This document shows, in pieces, positions 9,241 through 18,047 of a stretch of 64,000 nucleotides of DNA. Below the pieces are notes generated by a model, which saw nothing but the letters and a program-made list of their open reading frames with translations, had not been told where the DNA came from and searched no databases. Every line of letters begins with the position of its first letter. The stretch's first letter is position 1. Source of the stretch: NORP181 sp047623555 (lineage in GTDB: Bacteria; Pseudomonadota; Alphaproteobacteria; Rhodobacterales; Rhodobacteraceae); assembly GCA_047623555.1 (NCBI GenBank), contig JBLHMP010000002.1, forward strand, positions 13,715 through 77,714, read 5' to 3'. The translations under genes and the position numbers were made by a program.

Positions 9241-10325
9241 GCCTAACCGTCGATATTCGCCACCAGTTGGCCGGGTTTGAGCTCAATCTAGCCTTTGACG
9301 CGCCGCCCGGCATCACCGTTCTGTTTGGCCGGTCTGGTACTGGGAAAACGACTATTATTAATGCGGTGGCCGGTCTGGTTAATCCAGATTCTGGGCGTAT
9401 CTCGCTGGATGATACGGTACTGTTTGACAGTAAAACAGCGGCAAACCTAGCCGCGCACAAACGCCAACTTGGCTATGTGTTTCAGGATGGGCGGCTGTTT
9501 CCGCATTTGTCGGTTCGGGGGAACCTGACCTATGGCCAGCGGTTTACCACGCCAAATCCAAACGGCCCGACACTGGATGACGTCAGCGATCTACTGGGCA
9601 TCACCGCACTGCTAGACCGCCGGATTGGCGCACTGTCGGGGGGCGAAAAACAGCGGATCGCCATTGGTCGGGCGTTGCTGTCGCACCCGCGAATGTTGTT
9701 GATGGACGAACCACTTGCGTCATTGGACGGCGCGCGCAAAGCCGAAATTCTGCCCTATCTGGAACGGCTGCGCGATCACACCAACGTTCCAATCCTTTAT
9801 GTCAGCCATTCCGTCGCCGAAGTTGCCCGCCTTGCCACCACTGTTGTGGTGCTGGAAAACGGCAAGGTCGCCCGCGCGGGCCCGGCTGACCAAGTGTTGT
9901 CAGACCCCGATATGGTGCGCCAACTGGGCGTGCGCGAGGCCGGATCGGTTTTGCCTGCAACAATCCAGCAGCACCATCAAGACGGGCTAAGCGAGCTGAA
10001 AATTTCCGGTGGTCGGTTGTTTTTGCCACGTATGAACGTCGCCATCGGGGCACAAACCCGGGTTCGAATATTGGCGCAGGATGTCATCCTGTCGCTGGAT
10101 GCGCCAACGGGTCTGTCGGCGCTCAACATCCTGCCGGTGCAGATAATGGCGCTGCGCGATGGCAGCGGCCCCGGCGTTATCGTTCAAATGCAATGTGGTA
10201 GTGACCGATTGCTGGCCCGGATCACCCGCCGATCCGCCGACCGTATGGGCCTGAAACCGGGCGACAGCGCTCATGCCGTCATCAAATCCGTCTCAATCGC
10301 CCGCACCGATATCGGCACGGGTTAA
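9237..10325 (+). CDS. modC: Molybdate ABC transporter ATPase ModC
   Basis: 362 residues. The ATPase domain has Walker A GRSGTGKTT near residue 32, the signature LSGGEKQRIAIGRALL and Walker B LLMDEPLASLD, followed by a C-terminal TOBE/Mop-type domain (about residue 290 to the end, LNILPVQIMALRDGS) that binds molybdate. This two-domain layout is specific to ModC. It starts by overlapping modB (ATGA) and ends 21 bases from the convergent GapR-like gene. No hairpin terminator is evident in that short gap. Confidence 0.95.
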   Translation: MSLTVDIRHQLAGFELNLAFDAPPGITVLFGRSGTGKTTIINAVAGLVNPDSGRISLDDTVLFDSKTAANLAAHKRQLGYVFQDGRLFPHLSVRGNLTYGQRFTTPNPNGPTLDDVSDLLGITALLDRRIGALSGGEKQRIAIGRALLSHPRMLLMDEPLASLDGARKAEILPYLERLRDHTNVPILYVSHSVAEVARLATTVVVLENGKVARAGPADQVLSDPDMVRQLGVREAGSVLPATIQQHHQDGLSELKISGGRLFLPRMNVAIGAQTRVRILAQDVILSLDAPTGLSALNILPVQIMALRDGSGPGVIVQMQCGSDRLLARITRRSADRMGLKPGDSAHAVIKSVSIARTDIGTG

Positions 10326-10346
10326 GCCCGCAACAGCAACGTTGGA

Positions 10347-10604
10347 TTACATCCCCAACGCTTCTTTATACATCTCCATCACGGCCTCTTCTTCGGCAAT
10401 ATCGTCTTTGTCGCGCTTGCGTAGGGCAACGATCTTGCGGATCACTTTAGTGTCATAACCACGGCCTTTGGCCTCATCCATCACTTCTTTTTGTTGCTCG
10501 GAGATGTCCTTTTTCTCGGACTCCAACCGCTCAATCCGCTCAATAAAGGCACGCAATTCATTTGCAGTCACGCGGTAGGTGGCGTCGGTCTGGGTATCGC
10601 TCAT
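10347..10604 (-). CDS. GapR-like nucleoid protein (DUF2312)
   Basis: 85 residues, highly charged and helical, with ELRAFIERIERLESEKKDI and EAKGRGYDTKVIRKIVALR, the pattern of the DUF2312/GapR family. GapR of Caulobacter is a DNA-binding protein that encircles overtwisted DNA ahead of polymerases and aids replication. A family role is well supported, but whether this copy has the same role is inferred. Full family length is present and the start (MSDTQTDATYRV) is conserved in the order. It is convergent with modC and divergent from the small membrane-protein gene. Confidence 0.88.
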   Translation of the reverse strand: MSDTQTDATYRVTANELRAFIERIERLESEKKDISEQQKEVMDEAKGRGYDTKVIRKIVALRKRDKDDIAEEEAVMEMYKEALGM

Positions 10605-10755
10605 GTAAAGGCTCCGTCAGGCAAATAATTAGGGTTTGAATACGCGAGATACCGCGCCACAGAACAGGCCGCAAGACGCGAATTTGGAGGCCGCCGCTTG
10701 CACCGCGCGTTTTGTTCGGTTAGGCGCAACAAAACCTCAATCAATCGGGTGCGCT

Positions 10756-10974
10756 ATGTTTGAAATCATGATCTGGGTCGGAGCGGCCGTGTCGATGCTG
10801 GGTTTGGCCGGGCTGGTCTGGTGCATCATCCGCGTCGCCCGTGCCCGCCGTGCCGGGTTGACAGAGAACGCATTGCGCGCCGAAGTTCAGGCGGTCCTGC
10901 CGCTTAATCTGGGCGCACTTTTCCTGTCGGTGATCGGCCTGATGTTTGTGATAATTGGCGTCATACTGGCCTGA
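10756..10974 (+). CDS. Small two-helix membrane protein, 72 aa
   Basis: The product is MFEIMIWVGAAVSMLGLAGL with a first helix, a basic linker (RVARARRAGLTEN) and a second helix (LFLSVIGLMFVIIGVILA). The basic linker predicts a cytoplasmic loop with both termini outside. The frame is open upstream to 10636, but that part is not hydrophobic and the ATG at 10756 fits better. Similar short proteins are common in Rhodobacterales, with no function that I know. Confidence 0.65.
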   Translation: MFEIMIWVGAAVSMLGLAGLVWCIIRVARARRAGLTENALRAEVQAVLPLNLGALFLSVIGLMFVIIGVILA

Positions 10975-11017
10975 TCCAACCGCCTGCGACAAAAATATGC
11001 CGCCACCGTACTCCGGG

Positions 11018-11060
11018 GCTTGCAACATATGCAGTAAATAATATATGTATTCAGGCAAGC
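11018..11060 (+). promoter_or_regulatory. AT-rich inverted repeat, candidate persulfide-repressor operator
   Basis: Upstream of the dioxygenase, ACATAT (11025-11030) and ATATGT (11043-11048) form an inverted repeat around an A/T-rich centre. A GCTTGC/GCAAGC pair lies outside it (11018-11023, 11055-11060) but is not exactly concentric. The start ACATATGCAG differs by one base from ACATATTCAG at the soxV/soxS promoter. BigR/SqrR-type repressors are known to control this gene set. The binding itself is inference. Confidence 0.5.
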
Positions 11061-11074
11061 AATTGGAGAGCCCC

Positions 11075-11938
11075 ATGACCCCCATCGTCAAAGCGTTTTT
11101 CGACTCCACAACAAATACGGTGTCCTATATCGTGCAGGATCCTGCCGGACGCGCCTGCGCCATCATCGACAGCGTGCTGGATTATGACCAGAACGCCGGT
11201 CGCACCGATACGACGACAGCGGATATATTGGTCGACTATGTACGGGACAACAACCTGACCGTCGAATGGATATTGGAAAGCCATGTTCACGCCGACCACC
11301 TGTCAGCAGCGCCATATTTGCAGGAAAAACTAGGCGGCAAAATCGGCATTAGCAAAGAGATCACGGTTGTACAGGACACCTTTGGCAAAGTGTTCAATGA
11401 GGGCACCGAATTTCAACGCGATGGCAGCCAGTTTGACGCTTTGTTTGCCGAAGGTGACAGCTTTCATATCGGCCAGATGCGCAGTGACGTACTGGATACG
11501 CCGGGCCATACCCCGGCCTGCATGACCTATCTGATTGGCGATGCGGCCTTTGTTGGCGACACGCTCTTCATGCCGGATTTTGGCACCGCTCGCTGTGATT
11601 TTCCCGGTGGCTCGTCCGAGATGCTGTATAATTCGATCCAGAAAATTCTGACGCTGCCGGATGAAACCCGGATATATGTCGGCCATGATTACAAAGCCCC
11701 GGGGCGCGATGATTTCGCCTGGGAAACCACCGTTGGTGAGCAGAAATCCCTGAACGTCCATATCGGTCAGGGCCGCGGCATGGATGAATTTACCTCGATG
11801 CGCGATGCACGCGATGCAACGCTGGCGATGCCGCGTCTGATCCTGCCATCGCTTCAGGTCAATATGCGGGCCGGTCAAATGCCGGAACCCGATGAGCAGG
11901 GCGAGGTGTTTCTTAAGGTGCCAATCAACAAGCTCTGA
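11075..11938 (+). CDS. blh: Persulfide dioxygenase-type metallo-beta-lactamase-fold hydrolase
   Basis: 287 residues. It carries the metal motif HVHADHL near residue 70, DTPGHTPACMTY, GDTLFMPDFGTARCDFPGG and YVGHDYKAPGRD, the pattern of ETHE1-like sulfur dioxygenases and of the Blh proteins controlled by BigR. The expected reaction is oxidation of glutathione persulfide to sulfite in the cytoplasm with one iron. The start at 11075 follows GGAGAG. In Xylella and Agrobacterium, as I recall, Blh has an N-terminal DUF442 domain. Here that domain is a separate gene three positions downstream. The neighbours PmpA/PmpB and DUF442 complete a sulfide-detoxification set. No BigR gene is adjacent, and SoxR at 40315 is the only such regulator in the window. 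Confidence 0.9.
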   Translation: MTPIVKAFFDSTTNTVSYIVQDPAGRACAIIDSVLDYDQNAGRTDTTTADILVDYVRDNNLTVEWILESHVHADHLSAAPYLQEKLGGKIGISKEITVVQDTFGKVFNEGTEFQRDGSQFDALFAEGDSFHIGQMRSDVLDTPGHTPACMTYLIGDAAFVGDTLFMPDFGTARCDFPGGSSEMLYNSIQKILTLPDETRIYVGHDYKAPGRDDFAWETTVGEQKSLNVHIGQGRGMDEFTSMRDARDATLAMPRLILPSLQVNMRAGQMPEPDEQGEVFLKVPINKL

Positions 11939-11979
11939 TTGTCTACAAAAACGCGCGACCACAAAGGACTTACAAAACT

Positions 11980-12411
11980 ATGGAACAAGACTGGATCTGG
12001 GGCCTCATCGGTGGCGGGCTGATCGGGCTAGGCGGAGCTGTGTATTTGCTGGGCAACGGCAAGATCATGGGCGCCAGCGGCATTATCGGCGGATTGATTG
12101 ATGGCAGCGGCCGCAATACCGCCATCGAACGGCTGGTGTTTCTGGCAGGCGTCATAATCATGCCGATCCTGCTGATGCAATTTTATGGCCAAGGCACGGT
12201 CAGTACCCATCTGACAAGCAACTGGTTTATCGTCATCGCGGCGGGATTGCTGGTTGGCGTTGGCACACGCATCGCCAATGGCTGCACCTCCGGGCACGGG
12301 GTCTGTGGAATTTCGCGTCTGTCACTGCGCGGGATCGTCGCGACGGTGGTTTATATTTTGGCGGGCGGCGTCATGTTGGTGATGTTCCGCCACGTTTGGG
12401 GGCTGATCTGA
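11980..12411 (+). CDS. YeeE/YedE-family transporter half, PmpA type
   Basis: 143 residues with four or so membrane helices and the family motif NGCTSGHGVCGISRLSLR, in which cysteines line the path for thiol-containing sulfur compounds. PmpA and PmpB are half-size relatives of the thiosulfate carrier TsuA and are tied genetically to persulfide control by BigR. The gene sits 41 bases after the dioxygenase and shares one base with pmpB (TGATG), so the two halves are translated together and probably form a heterodimeric channel. The transported species is not known. Confidence 0.85.
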   Translation: MEQDWIWGLIGGGLIGLGGAVYLLGNGKIMGASGIIGGLIDGSGRNTAIERLVFLAGVIIMPILLMQFYGQGTVSTHLTSNWFIVIAAGLLVGVGTRIANGCTSGHGVCGISRLSLRGIVATVVYILAGGVMLVMFRHVWGLI

Positions 12412-12842
12412 TGCGTATTTTGATGTCTTTACTCGCGGGCAGCCTGTTTGGCGCCGGCCTGTTCGTGTCCGGCATGACCGACACCACCAAAGTACAGGGC
12501 TGGCTCGGCGTATTCGGGGCCTGGGATCCGACGCTGGCCTTCGTGATGGGTGGCGCGATCATTCCGATGTTCTTTGCCTGGAGATTTACCAAAGGGCGCA
12601 GCCCCTTGGTGGGCGGTGATTTCCCGGTCCCTGCTGATCCGGTGTTTGATCATCGCCTGATTACCGGTTCGGTGATGTTTGGCATGGGCTGGGGACTGGC
12701 CGGATTGTGCCCGGGCCCGGCAATTGCCTCGCTTAGTTATGGCGGAATGGGTGGATTTGTCTTTCTGGTGGCAATGCTGGTGGGTATGGGCGCAGCCCCG
12801 GCCATCGGCGTGCGTCTGGACAGACTGGCAGCGACGGCGTAA
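12411..12842 (+). CDS. YeeE/YedE-family transporter half, PmpB type
   Basis: 143 residues, membrane protein with SLFGAGLFVSGMTDTTKVQG at the start and GLCPGPAIASLSYGGMGG near the end. The second motif supplies the other cysteine of the pathway. The ATG at 12411 overlaps the preceding TGA by one base. The upstream in-frame start at 12396 lies inside the pmpA gene and is less likely. The partner of the preceding half gene. Role as above, inferred from gene context and family. Confidence 0.85.
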   Translation: MRILMSLLAGSLFGAGLFVSGMTDTTKVQGWLGVFGAWDPTLAFVMGGAIIPMFFAWRFTKGRSPLVGGDFPVPADPVFDHRLITGSVMFGMGWGLAGLCPGPAIASLSYGGMGGFVFLVAMLVGMGAAPAIGVRLDRLAATA

Positions 12843-12853
12843 AGGACACGACT

Positions 12854-13279
12854 ATGAAACCTCGTCAGATAACCCCCCGCTATTTCGTCTCGCCTCAGAT
12901 TAATGCCGAAGACCTTGCTGCGGCGGCAAAGTCAGGCTTTACCACGGTGATCTGTAATCGCCCCAATGCCGAGGTGCCGCCCAGTCATCAATCGGATGCC
13001 ATTAAGGCCGCGGCCCTTGCTGCAGGCCTTGAATTCCAGGTGCTTGAGCTGACGCACCAGACCATGACCGCCGAAAATATTGCCCGGCAACGCGATATAA
13101 TTGCGGGCTCGGCTGGGCCGGTTTTGGCCTATTGCGCCTCGGGCACACGTTGTTCGGTAATCTGGGCCTTGGGTCAGGCGGAAACCATGCCGGTTGACGA
13201 GATTTTGGCAACAACATCCAAGGCCGGGTACGATTTGGGCGGGCTACGCCCCCGGCTGCAAGAGGTTTCCAACGGCTAA
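12854..13279 (+). CDS. DUF442 / TIGR01244 rhodanese-like sulfurtransferase
   Basis: 141 residues with the fold of a dual-specificity-phosphatase-like rhodanese. The active-site loop is YCASGTRCS, a C-x4-R loop as in rhodanese-type enzymes. The start KPRQITPRYFVSPQINAEDL is conserved in the family. It would move sulfane sulfur between persulfides and acceptors, feeding or supplying the dioxygenase in the same operon. It follows pmpB by 11 bases. In some bacteria this domain is fused to the dioxygenase, so the separate gene here is a split form. It is followed by a good terminator. Confidence 0.85.
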   Translation: MKPRQITPRYFVSPQINAEDLAAAAKSGFTTVICNRPNAEVPPSHQSDAIKAAALAAGLEFQVLELTHQTMTAENIARQRDIIAGSAGPVLAYCASGTRCSVIWALGQAETMPVDEILATTSKAGYDLGGLRPRLQEVSNG

Positions 13280-13304
13280 CACAGCGTCAGAACATGGTGT
13301 GCAG

Positions 13305-13327
13305 GGGCAGGTTTAGACCTGCCCTTT
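13305..13327 (+). terminator. Rho-independent terminator of the persulfide operon
   Basis: GGGCAGGT-TTAG-ACCTGCCC followed by TTT, a perfect 8-bp stem with a 4-base loop, 26 bases after the DUF442 stop and before the convergent FliM-family gene. Confidence 0.75.
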
Positions 13328-13349
13328 AGCTGTGGCTCACGCCAGGCCG

Positions 13350-14477
13350 CTACGATGCAATCTTGCCTTTTTGATTCTTCGCAGCATTCGGAAGCGGCAA
13401 TCCCGCTAGCTCTGATATCTCAAGCGCCGCCTCACTTTCGCTAAGGCCGGCAAACAGAGCATCGGTGTCGTCATCCAGTAACGCAGTTAACTGGTCTGCG
13501 GGTTCAACGTCAGCTAATACCGTACCATCTAGGATCATTGAATTCTGTGCGGGCGCGGCCTCGGGGGCTGGCAATCCAAGAGAGGATTCAAAATCATCTG
13601 ATTTTGCCGCCAACTGCGGCATATACCCGGCCAAACGAATTGCCCGGAACCCGCTGGCCTGCCCGAGTTGTCCGGTTGTGATGCGTTGCCCCGAAAGGGT
13701 CAGCAGCTCAGTCTTGTTAAATTGCCCGGTTGTCAGCGGCACAACATCGCCCGGTGTCATCGCCGACAGCTCTGCCAAAGTGATCCGCATCCGACAGATC
13801 ACCGCGTTTATTTCCGCCGATGCGCCCCCCACAGCCCTATCCATGCGCGGACCACGGTTTTTGCTCGATTTGGTTGGTTTTGGCTCGGGGGGCTCGGGCA
13901 GGATCAGGCAGGCAGCGCCTTGCACGATTCCGCCGGTGAAATCCAATGCCAGTTCGAAAACCCGATAATGATCCGCCTCAAGCGTCAGCGCCAACGAGCG
14001 CGCATCCTCAGACCGGGCCCCAAAACAATAGCTGCCCAAACACAGCGCGTCCATCGGGACCTGCACCAGCTCACGGGCCTTGGTCAACATGGCATCAACC
14101 AATGGTGCCACCATTGCCGCGTCAGTTTCCGTAAACGCCCGATCATCGGTTGCGCCGCCAGATACGGCCCCCATGGTCTGGTGCTGGATCAGGGCGGCGA
14201 TACTGTTAGGATCAAACAGCATGGCGCCAATCTGCCCTTCAGAGCCATCCAATAATAGCAACAACCAATCATCGCGAATATAGTTGGCCACCTCGTCCGA
14301 GCTGGTACGCCGCTGGGTTGCGCCCAAGACCGCCAATGGCAATTCACAAACGCTTGCCGCCGCACGTGCAAACCCCAACCGCAGCGCCCGCATTGCTGTG
14401 CGTTCTCCGGTTTGCGGGCCATTGCTGGCGGCTGCCAACTTGCGTTGGACGGCTGATCCGGTTTGTTCGGTCGTCAT
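13350..14477 (-). CDS. FliM/FliN-family flagellar motor switch protein
   Basis: 375 residues. The C-terminal third (about residues 225-295, ICRMRITLAELSAMTPGDVVPL then TLSGQRITTGQLGQ) has the surface-presentation-of-antigens fold that builds the C-ring, and the N-terminal part resembles the CheC-like middle of FliM. It is longer than FliN and diverged from textbook FliM, with a low-complexity acidic tail. The role would be torque generation and switching at the base of the flagellum, but no other flagellar gene is in the window. It lies 82 bases downstream of the SLC5 histidine kinase in the same direction, so a common transcript is possible. Confidence 0.75.
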   Translation of the reverse strand: MTTEQTGSAVQRKLAAASNGPQTGERTAMRALRLGFARAAASVCELPLAVLGATQRRTSSDEVANYIRDDWLLLLLDGSEGQIGAMLFDPNSIAALIQHQTMGAVSGGATDDRAFTETDAAMVAPLVDAMLTKARELVQVPMDALCLGSYCFGARSEDARSLALTLEADHYRVFELALDFTGGIVQGAACLILPEPPEPKPTKSSKNRGPRMDRAVGGASAEINAVICRMRITLAELSAMTPGDVVPLTTGQFNKTELLTLSGQRITTGQLGQASGFRAIRLAGYMPQLAAKSDDFESSLGLPAPEAAPAQNSMILDGTVLADVEPADQLTALLDDDTDALFAGLSESEAALEISELAGLPLPNAAKNQKGKIAS

Positions 14478-14559
14478 TATTTCCTACCCTGCCCCCAAAG
14501 GCCGCTATGAAACTGGTGTAGCGCAAGGTTGGTTACAATTTTCTTTACAAACTGCGGGT

Positions 14560-17253
14560 TTATAGTGCCGCAAGCTCTGCCGACTTTGGCAGGGTTAGCG
14601 GCAATGTCACCCGAAACGCCCCGCCCGACTGACCAGTAAGATAGACCACATCGCCGCCCAACCGGTGCATGATCTCGCGGCAGATCGCCAGCCCAAGCCC
14701 AGCCCCGCCTGCCTTTTCAGCATTCACACGGGCAAATTTTTCAAACACCATCGCCTGTGCATCCGCCGGAATTCCGCTGCCATTATCAATCAGATCAACA
14801 ACCAACTGCCCGCCCATATGATGCGCCGTGATGGTTAATTCCGGGCGTTCTGCATCACAATATTTCTGTGCATTGGCAATTAGATTGATAAACACCTGTG
14901 CGAGTCGGTCCAGATCAGACCGCAGCACGACGTTCTCGCCGACGCGGCGACGTTTCACCGCCATTGGCGTATCTGCCCCGGCCACCGCCGTTGACACCGC
15001 ATGGTCCAGCACGTCCGCCAACGCCCCGTCGCGCATGTTCAGCGTCACCTGACCGCTTTCCAGCACGCTAAGGTCCAGAAGGTCATCCAACAGACGGGTC
15101 AGGCGCATGGCTTCGTCCAGAATGATATTTGCGTAACGGGTTTGTTCGGCCTCGGCCAAACTGCTGGTATCGCGCAAAATCTCGGAAAACGCCCGGATCG
15201 ACGTCATTGGCGTGCGCAACTCGTGGCTGACCTGACTAAGAAACGCATCTTTTTGCAGACTTATCTGGGTCAGCTTTTCATTGGCTTCGCGCAATTTCCG
15301 CGCAGTGCGGGCCAATTCGGTCGATTTCGCCTCAAGTTGGCTGGAATATTCCAGCAGTTGCGCGCTTTCATCGGCCACCGCCATCAGATCCTGCACCGTT
15401 ACAGACGATCCGCCAACGATCTGCCCGACCATCGCATGCGCCGTGGCCGCGCCAACCGAGCCGGATAATTCACGTTCCAGCGTTTGCAGAAATGTCGGCG
15501 TCGGGTCGGGCAAATGACCACGGCCGCCCTGCAGAATCGCCTGCCGTTGAAACAACGCCTGTGCCTCGGGCGCGCCCAAAATACGTTGGGACATGATCAT
15601 CAAATCCTCAACCTGCGCCACCGACCCGGACCAGCCACGCGGGCCACTGGAATGGTCAAAAACATTGACAAATTGCGCGCCCTGCAGCCGCTCAATCGGG
15701 CTGGGAAAACCGACAAGCGACACCAGGGTGAAGGCTCCGGCGTTTAGCACCATGCTCCACATCACCGAATGTACCAGCGGGTCTAGCCCGGAAATTCCGA
15801 ACAAGGCCCGTGGCCGTAACCAGCCGATGCCAAAAGGGCCCTGTTGCAAGACGGCCTCGGAGAACAATCCGCCGCCCAACCCGGGGAGCAGTAAGGTATA
15901 GACCCACAGGCCAAATCCTATGCTAAGGCCCGCCAAGGCCCCGGCCTTGGTTGCGCCGCGCCAAAAGATGCCGCCCAGCAACGCCGGCAATATCTGCGCA
16001 ATCCCCGCAAACGCGATCAGCCCGATCGAGGCCAGTGCCGTGCCACCGCCAGACAGCCGGAAATAGAAATACCCCAACCCCATGATCGCCGCGATCGACA
16101 CCCGGCGCGACAACAGCACCACATTGCGCACATCGCCCGACACCGAGGCGCCACCGCCGCGCAACGACAGCCAAATAGGCATGACGATATGGTTGGATAC
16201 CATCGTTGAGAGCGCCATAGCCGCCACAATCACCATGGATGTGGCCGACGAAAAACCACCCAGAAATGCCAGCATCGCCAGGCCATCGCGGCCCTGACTA
16301 AGCGGGATGGTCAACACGAACAAATCCGGGTTTGATCCGGCGGGTAACAGGTCAAGCCCAACCACGGCAATGGGCACGACAAACAGGCTCATCATCAACA
16401 AATAGAGCGGGAACGCCCAGGCGGCGGTGCGCAAATGCCGTTCGTCATCGTTTTCAACCACCATCACCTGAAACATCCGCGGCAGGCAGACAAACGCCGC
16501 AGCCGCAAGGAAGGTGATCGCCGTCCAGCGCCCGGGTTGCATCTGCCACTGGCCAATTTCAGAGGCATCAATGCGCGCCATGGTTTCAGAGACACCGCCG
16601 GACAGGCCCCAGACGACAAACACGCCGACGGCCAAAAGCGCGAACAACTTGACCACGGCCTCAAGCGCGATGGCGGTGACGACGCCGTGGTGACGCTCAT
16701 TTGCATCAAGATTACGGGTGCCAAACAGCACCGCAAAAACCGCCAGCCCGGCGGCGACCCAAAACACGGTGGCGGTTTCGCTATCGGTGGTGCCCGACGG
16801 GTCGGCATCTGAAAAGATCGAAAAGGACAGGGTGATTGATTGCAGTTGCAGTGCGATATAGGGCGTGACGCCGATCACCGCCAAAATAGTTACGCAGATC
16901 GCCAACAGGTTGGATTTACCATAACGCGATGACACCAAATCAGCGATCGAGGTGATACGCTGACTGCGCCCAATGCGCACCAATTTACGCAGGCCCCACC
17001 ACCAACCAATCATGACCAGCGTTGGCCCCAGATAGATAGTGATGAACTCAAGCCCGGATCGCGCCGCATAGCCCACGGCGCCGTAAAACGTCCAGGCGGT
17101 GCAATAGATCGACAACGAAAGCGTATAGATAAGAGGCGAGCGTAGCCATGTGCTACGGCCCTTGGCGGCCATACGATCGGCCACAAAGGCGACAATAAAC
17201 AGCAGCGTCACATAGCCGATACAGACCAAAATAAGCGTATTAAGAGACGCCAT
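14560..17253 (-). CDS. SLC5-type transporter/sensor histidine kinase hybrid (CbrA-like)
   Basis: 897 residues. The first about 560 form a sodium:solute symporter domain with some 13 membrane helices (SIYCTAWTFYGAVGYAARSG, GGFSSATSMVIVAAMALSTM). Then comes a coiled linker (LLEYSSQLEAKSTELARTAR), the dimerisation and phospho-acceptor box SHELRTPMTSIRAFSEIL near residue 675, and the ATPase domain with N box NLIANAQKYCD and G boxes DNGSGIPAD and GAGLGLAICREI. CbrA of Pseudomonas has this plan and responds to carbon or amino-acid supply. No PAS domain is obvious here. The response regulator and small membrane protein upstream are co-directional and adjacent, and their stop and start codons abut, so they form an operon. 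Confidence 0.9.
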   Translation of the reverse strand: MASLNTLILVCIGYVTLLFIVAFVADRMAAKGRSTWLRSPLIYTLSLSIYCTAWTFYGAVGYAARSGLEFITIYLGPTLVMIGWWWGLRKLVRIGRSQRITSIADLVSSRYGKSNLLAICVTILAVIGVTPYIALQLQSITLSFSIFSDADPSGTTDSETATVFWVAAGLAVFAVLFGTRNLDANERHHGVVTAIALEAVVKLFALLAVGVFVVWGLSGGVSETMARIDASEIGQWQMQPGRWTAITFLAAAAFVCLPRMFQVMVVENDDERHLRTAAWAFPLYLLMMSLFVVPIAVVGLDLLPAGSNPDLFVLTIPLSQGRDGLAMLAFLGGFSSATSMVIVAAMALSTMVSNHIVMPIWLSLRGGGASVSGDVRNVVLLSRRVSIAAIMGLGYFYFRLSGGGTALASIGLIAFAGIAQILPALLGGIFWRGATKAGALAGLSIGFGLWVYTLLLPGLGGGLFSEAVLQQGPFGIGWLRPRALFGISGLDPLVHSVMWSMVLNAGAFTLVSLVGFPSPIERLQGAQFVNVFDHSSGPRGWSGSVAQVEDLMIMSQRILGAPEAQALFQRQAILQGGRGHLPDPTPTFLQTLERELSGSVGAATAHAMVGQIVGGSSVTVQDLMAVADESAQLLEYSSQLEAKSTELARTARKLREANEKLTQISLQKDAFLSQVSHELRTPMTSIRAFSEILRDTSSLAEAEQTRYANIILDEAMRLTRLLDDLLDLSVLESGQVTLNMRDGALADVLDHAVSTAVAGADTPMAVKRRRVGENVVLRSDLDRLAQVFINLIANAQKYCDAERPELTITAHHMGGQLVVDLIDNGSGIPADAQAMVFEKFARVNAEKAGGAGLGLAICREIMHRLGGDVVYLTGQSGGAFRVTLPLTLPKSAELAAL

Positions 17254-17559
17254 TTACCCCTGCCCTGGCCGTTCTGGCCGATCCGGTTGCCCCCAACGAC
17301 GCACAGCCATGCCAAACAAAACACTAAGCCCGATCAACCCGGCCCAAGCGCCAAATATGTAGACAATCGCCCGGGACATCGGCACCGCCTGTGCCTCGCC
17401 TGCCAGCACCTGCGCCGAATCGGCACTGGGCCAAAGCAAAGGCACGGCCAGAACGGTGGCTCCGATGACCGGCAACAGGCGCGCCGCATCGGCAAGCCGA
17501 TTGCGCCGATAGCTTTGGCGTTCAAGAAACACCGAAGGAGAGGGCTGTTTCTCGTTCAT
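17254..17559 (-). CDS. Small membrane protein between kinase and response regulator, 101 aa
   Basis: The product is MNEKQPSPSVFLERQSYRRN, then two hydrophobic helices (LLPVIGATVLAVPLLW and IVYIFGAWAGLIGLSVLFGM) and a charged tail (RRWGQPDRPERPGQG). It ends directly against the kinase start, and its start is 22 bases from the response-regulator stop. Position suggests it helps the SLC5 kinase, as small membrane partners do for other SLC5 proteins (the DUF4212 partner of acetate-type carriers is the nearest idea I have), but no family motif confirms this. Confidence 0.7.
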   Translation of the reverse strand: MNEKQPSPSVFLERQSYRRNRLADAARLLPVIGATVLAVPLLWPSADSAQVLAGEAQAVPMSRAIVYIFGAWAGLIGLSVLFGMAVRRWGQPDRPERPGQG

Positions 17560-17581
17560 CAGTGGGTGACTGTTGCCAAAA

Positions 17582-17962
17582 TCATGACTGCGAAGCCTGC
17601 GCCAGCAAATCGCGCACCGCACTGAGCACTTCGGTGTTTGAAAACGGTTTGGTCATAAACCGGCTGACCCCGGCCTTTTCCGCCATATCACGATCACGCA
17701 GCTGGCCTCGGGCGGTCAGCATCAGCACTGGTAAATCGCGCAGCGCATCAATGTCGCGCAGATCGCGCAGGATATCCATGCCGTTTTTGCCCGGCAACAT
17801 CACATCCAGAATAACCAGATCAGGCGACGCCGCGCGGATCACCTCGACCGCATCCGTGCCATCGGCATGGGTCTCGACCTCCCATCCGTCACGGGACAAT
17901 AAAAACCGAATGGCCTCCGCAATATTCGGCTCGTCCTCAATCAGCAGCACGTGTCTGCCCAT
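17582..17962 (-). CDS. Single-domain response regulator
   Basis: 126 residues and only a receiver domain. It has acidic pocket residues in VLLIEDEPN, the phospho-acceptor in LVILDVMLPGKNG, the switch residue in MLTARGQ and the lysine in MTKPFSN. With no output domain it must act through protein contact or as a phosphate shuttle. It is the first gene of the operon with the SLC5 kinase, its likely phosphodonor. In CbrAB systems the regulator has a sigma-54 output domain, so this pair differs. A link to the FliM-family gene at the operon end is possible but unproven. Confidence 0.88.
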   Translation of the reverse strand: MGRHVLLIEDEPNIAEAIRFLLSRDGWEVETHADGTDAVEVIRAASPDLVILDVMLPGKNGMDILRDLRDIDALRDLPVLMLTARGQLRDRDMAEKAGVSRFMTKPFSNTEVLSAVRDLLAQASQS

Positions 17963-18047
17963 ACACCCTTCCCCCCTTATAAGGACGCCGTCGTGGGTCT
18001 GCGTCGTCCCGTTGTTCAGCCAACCTATCCTTGCAATTGTTATTCTG

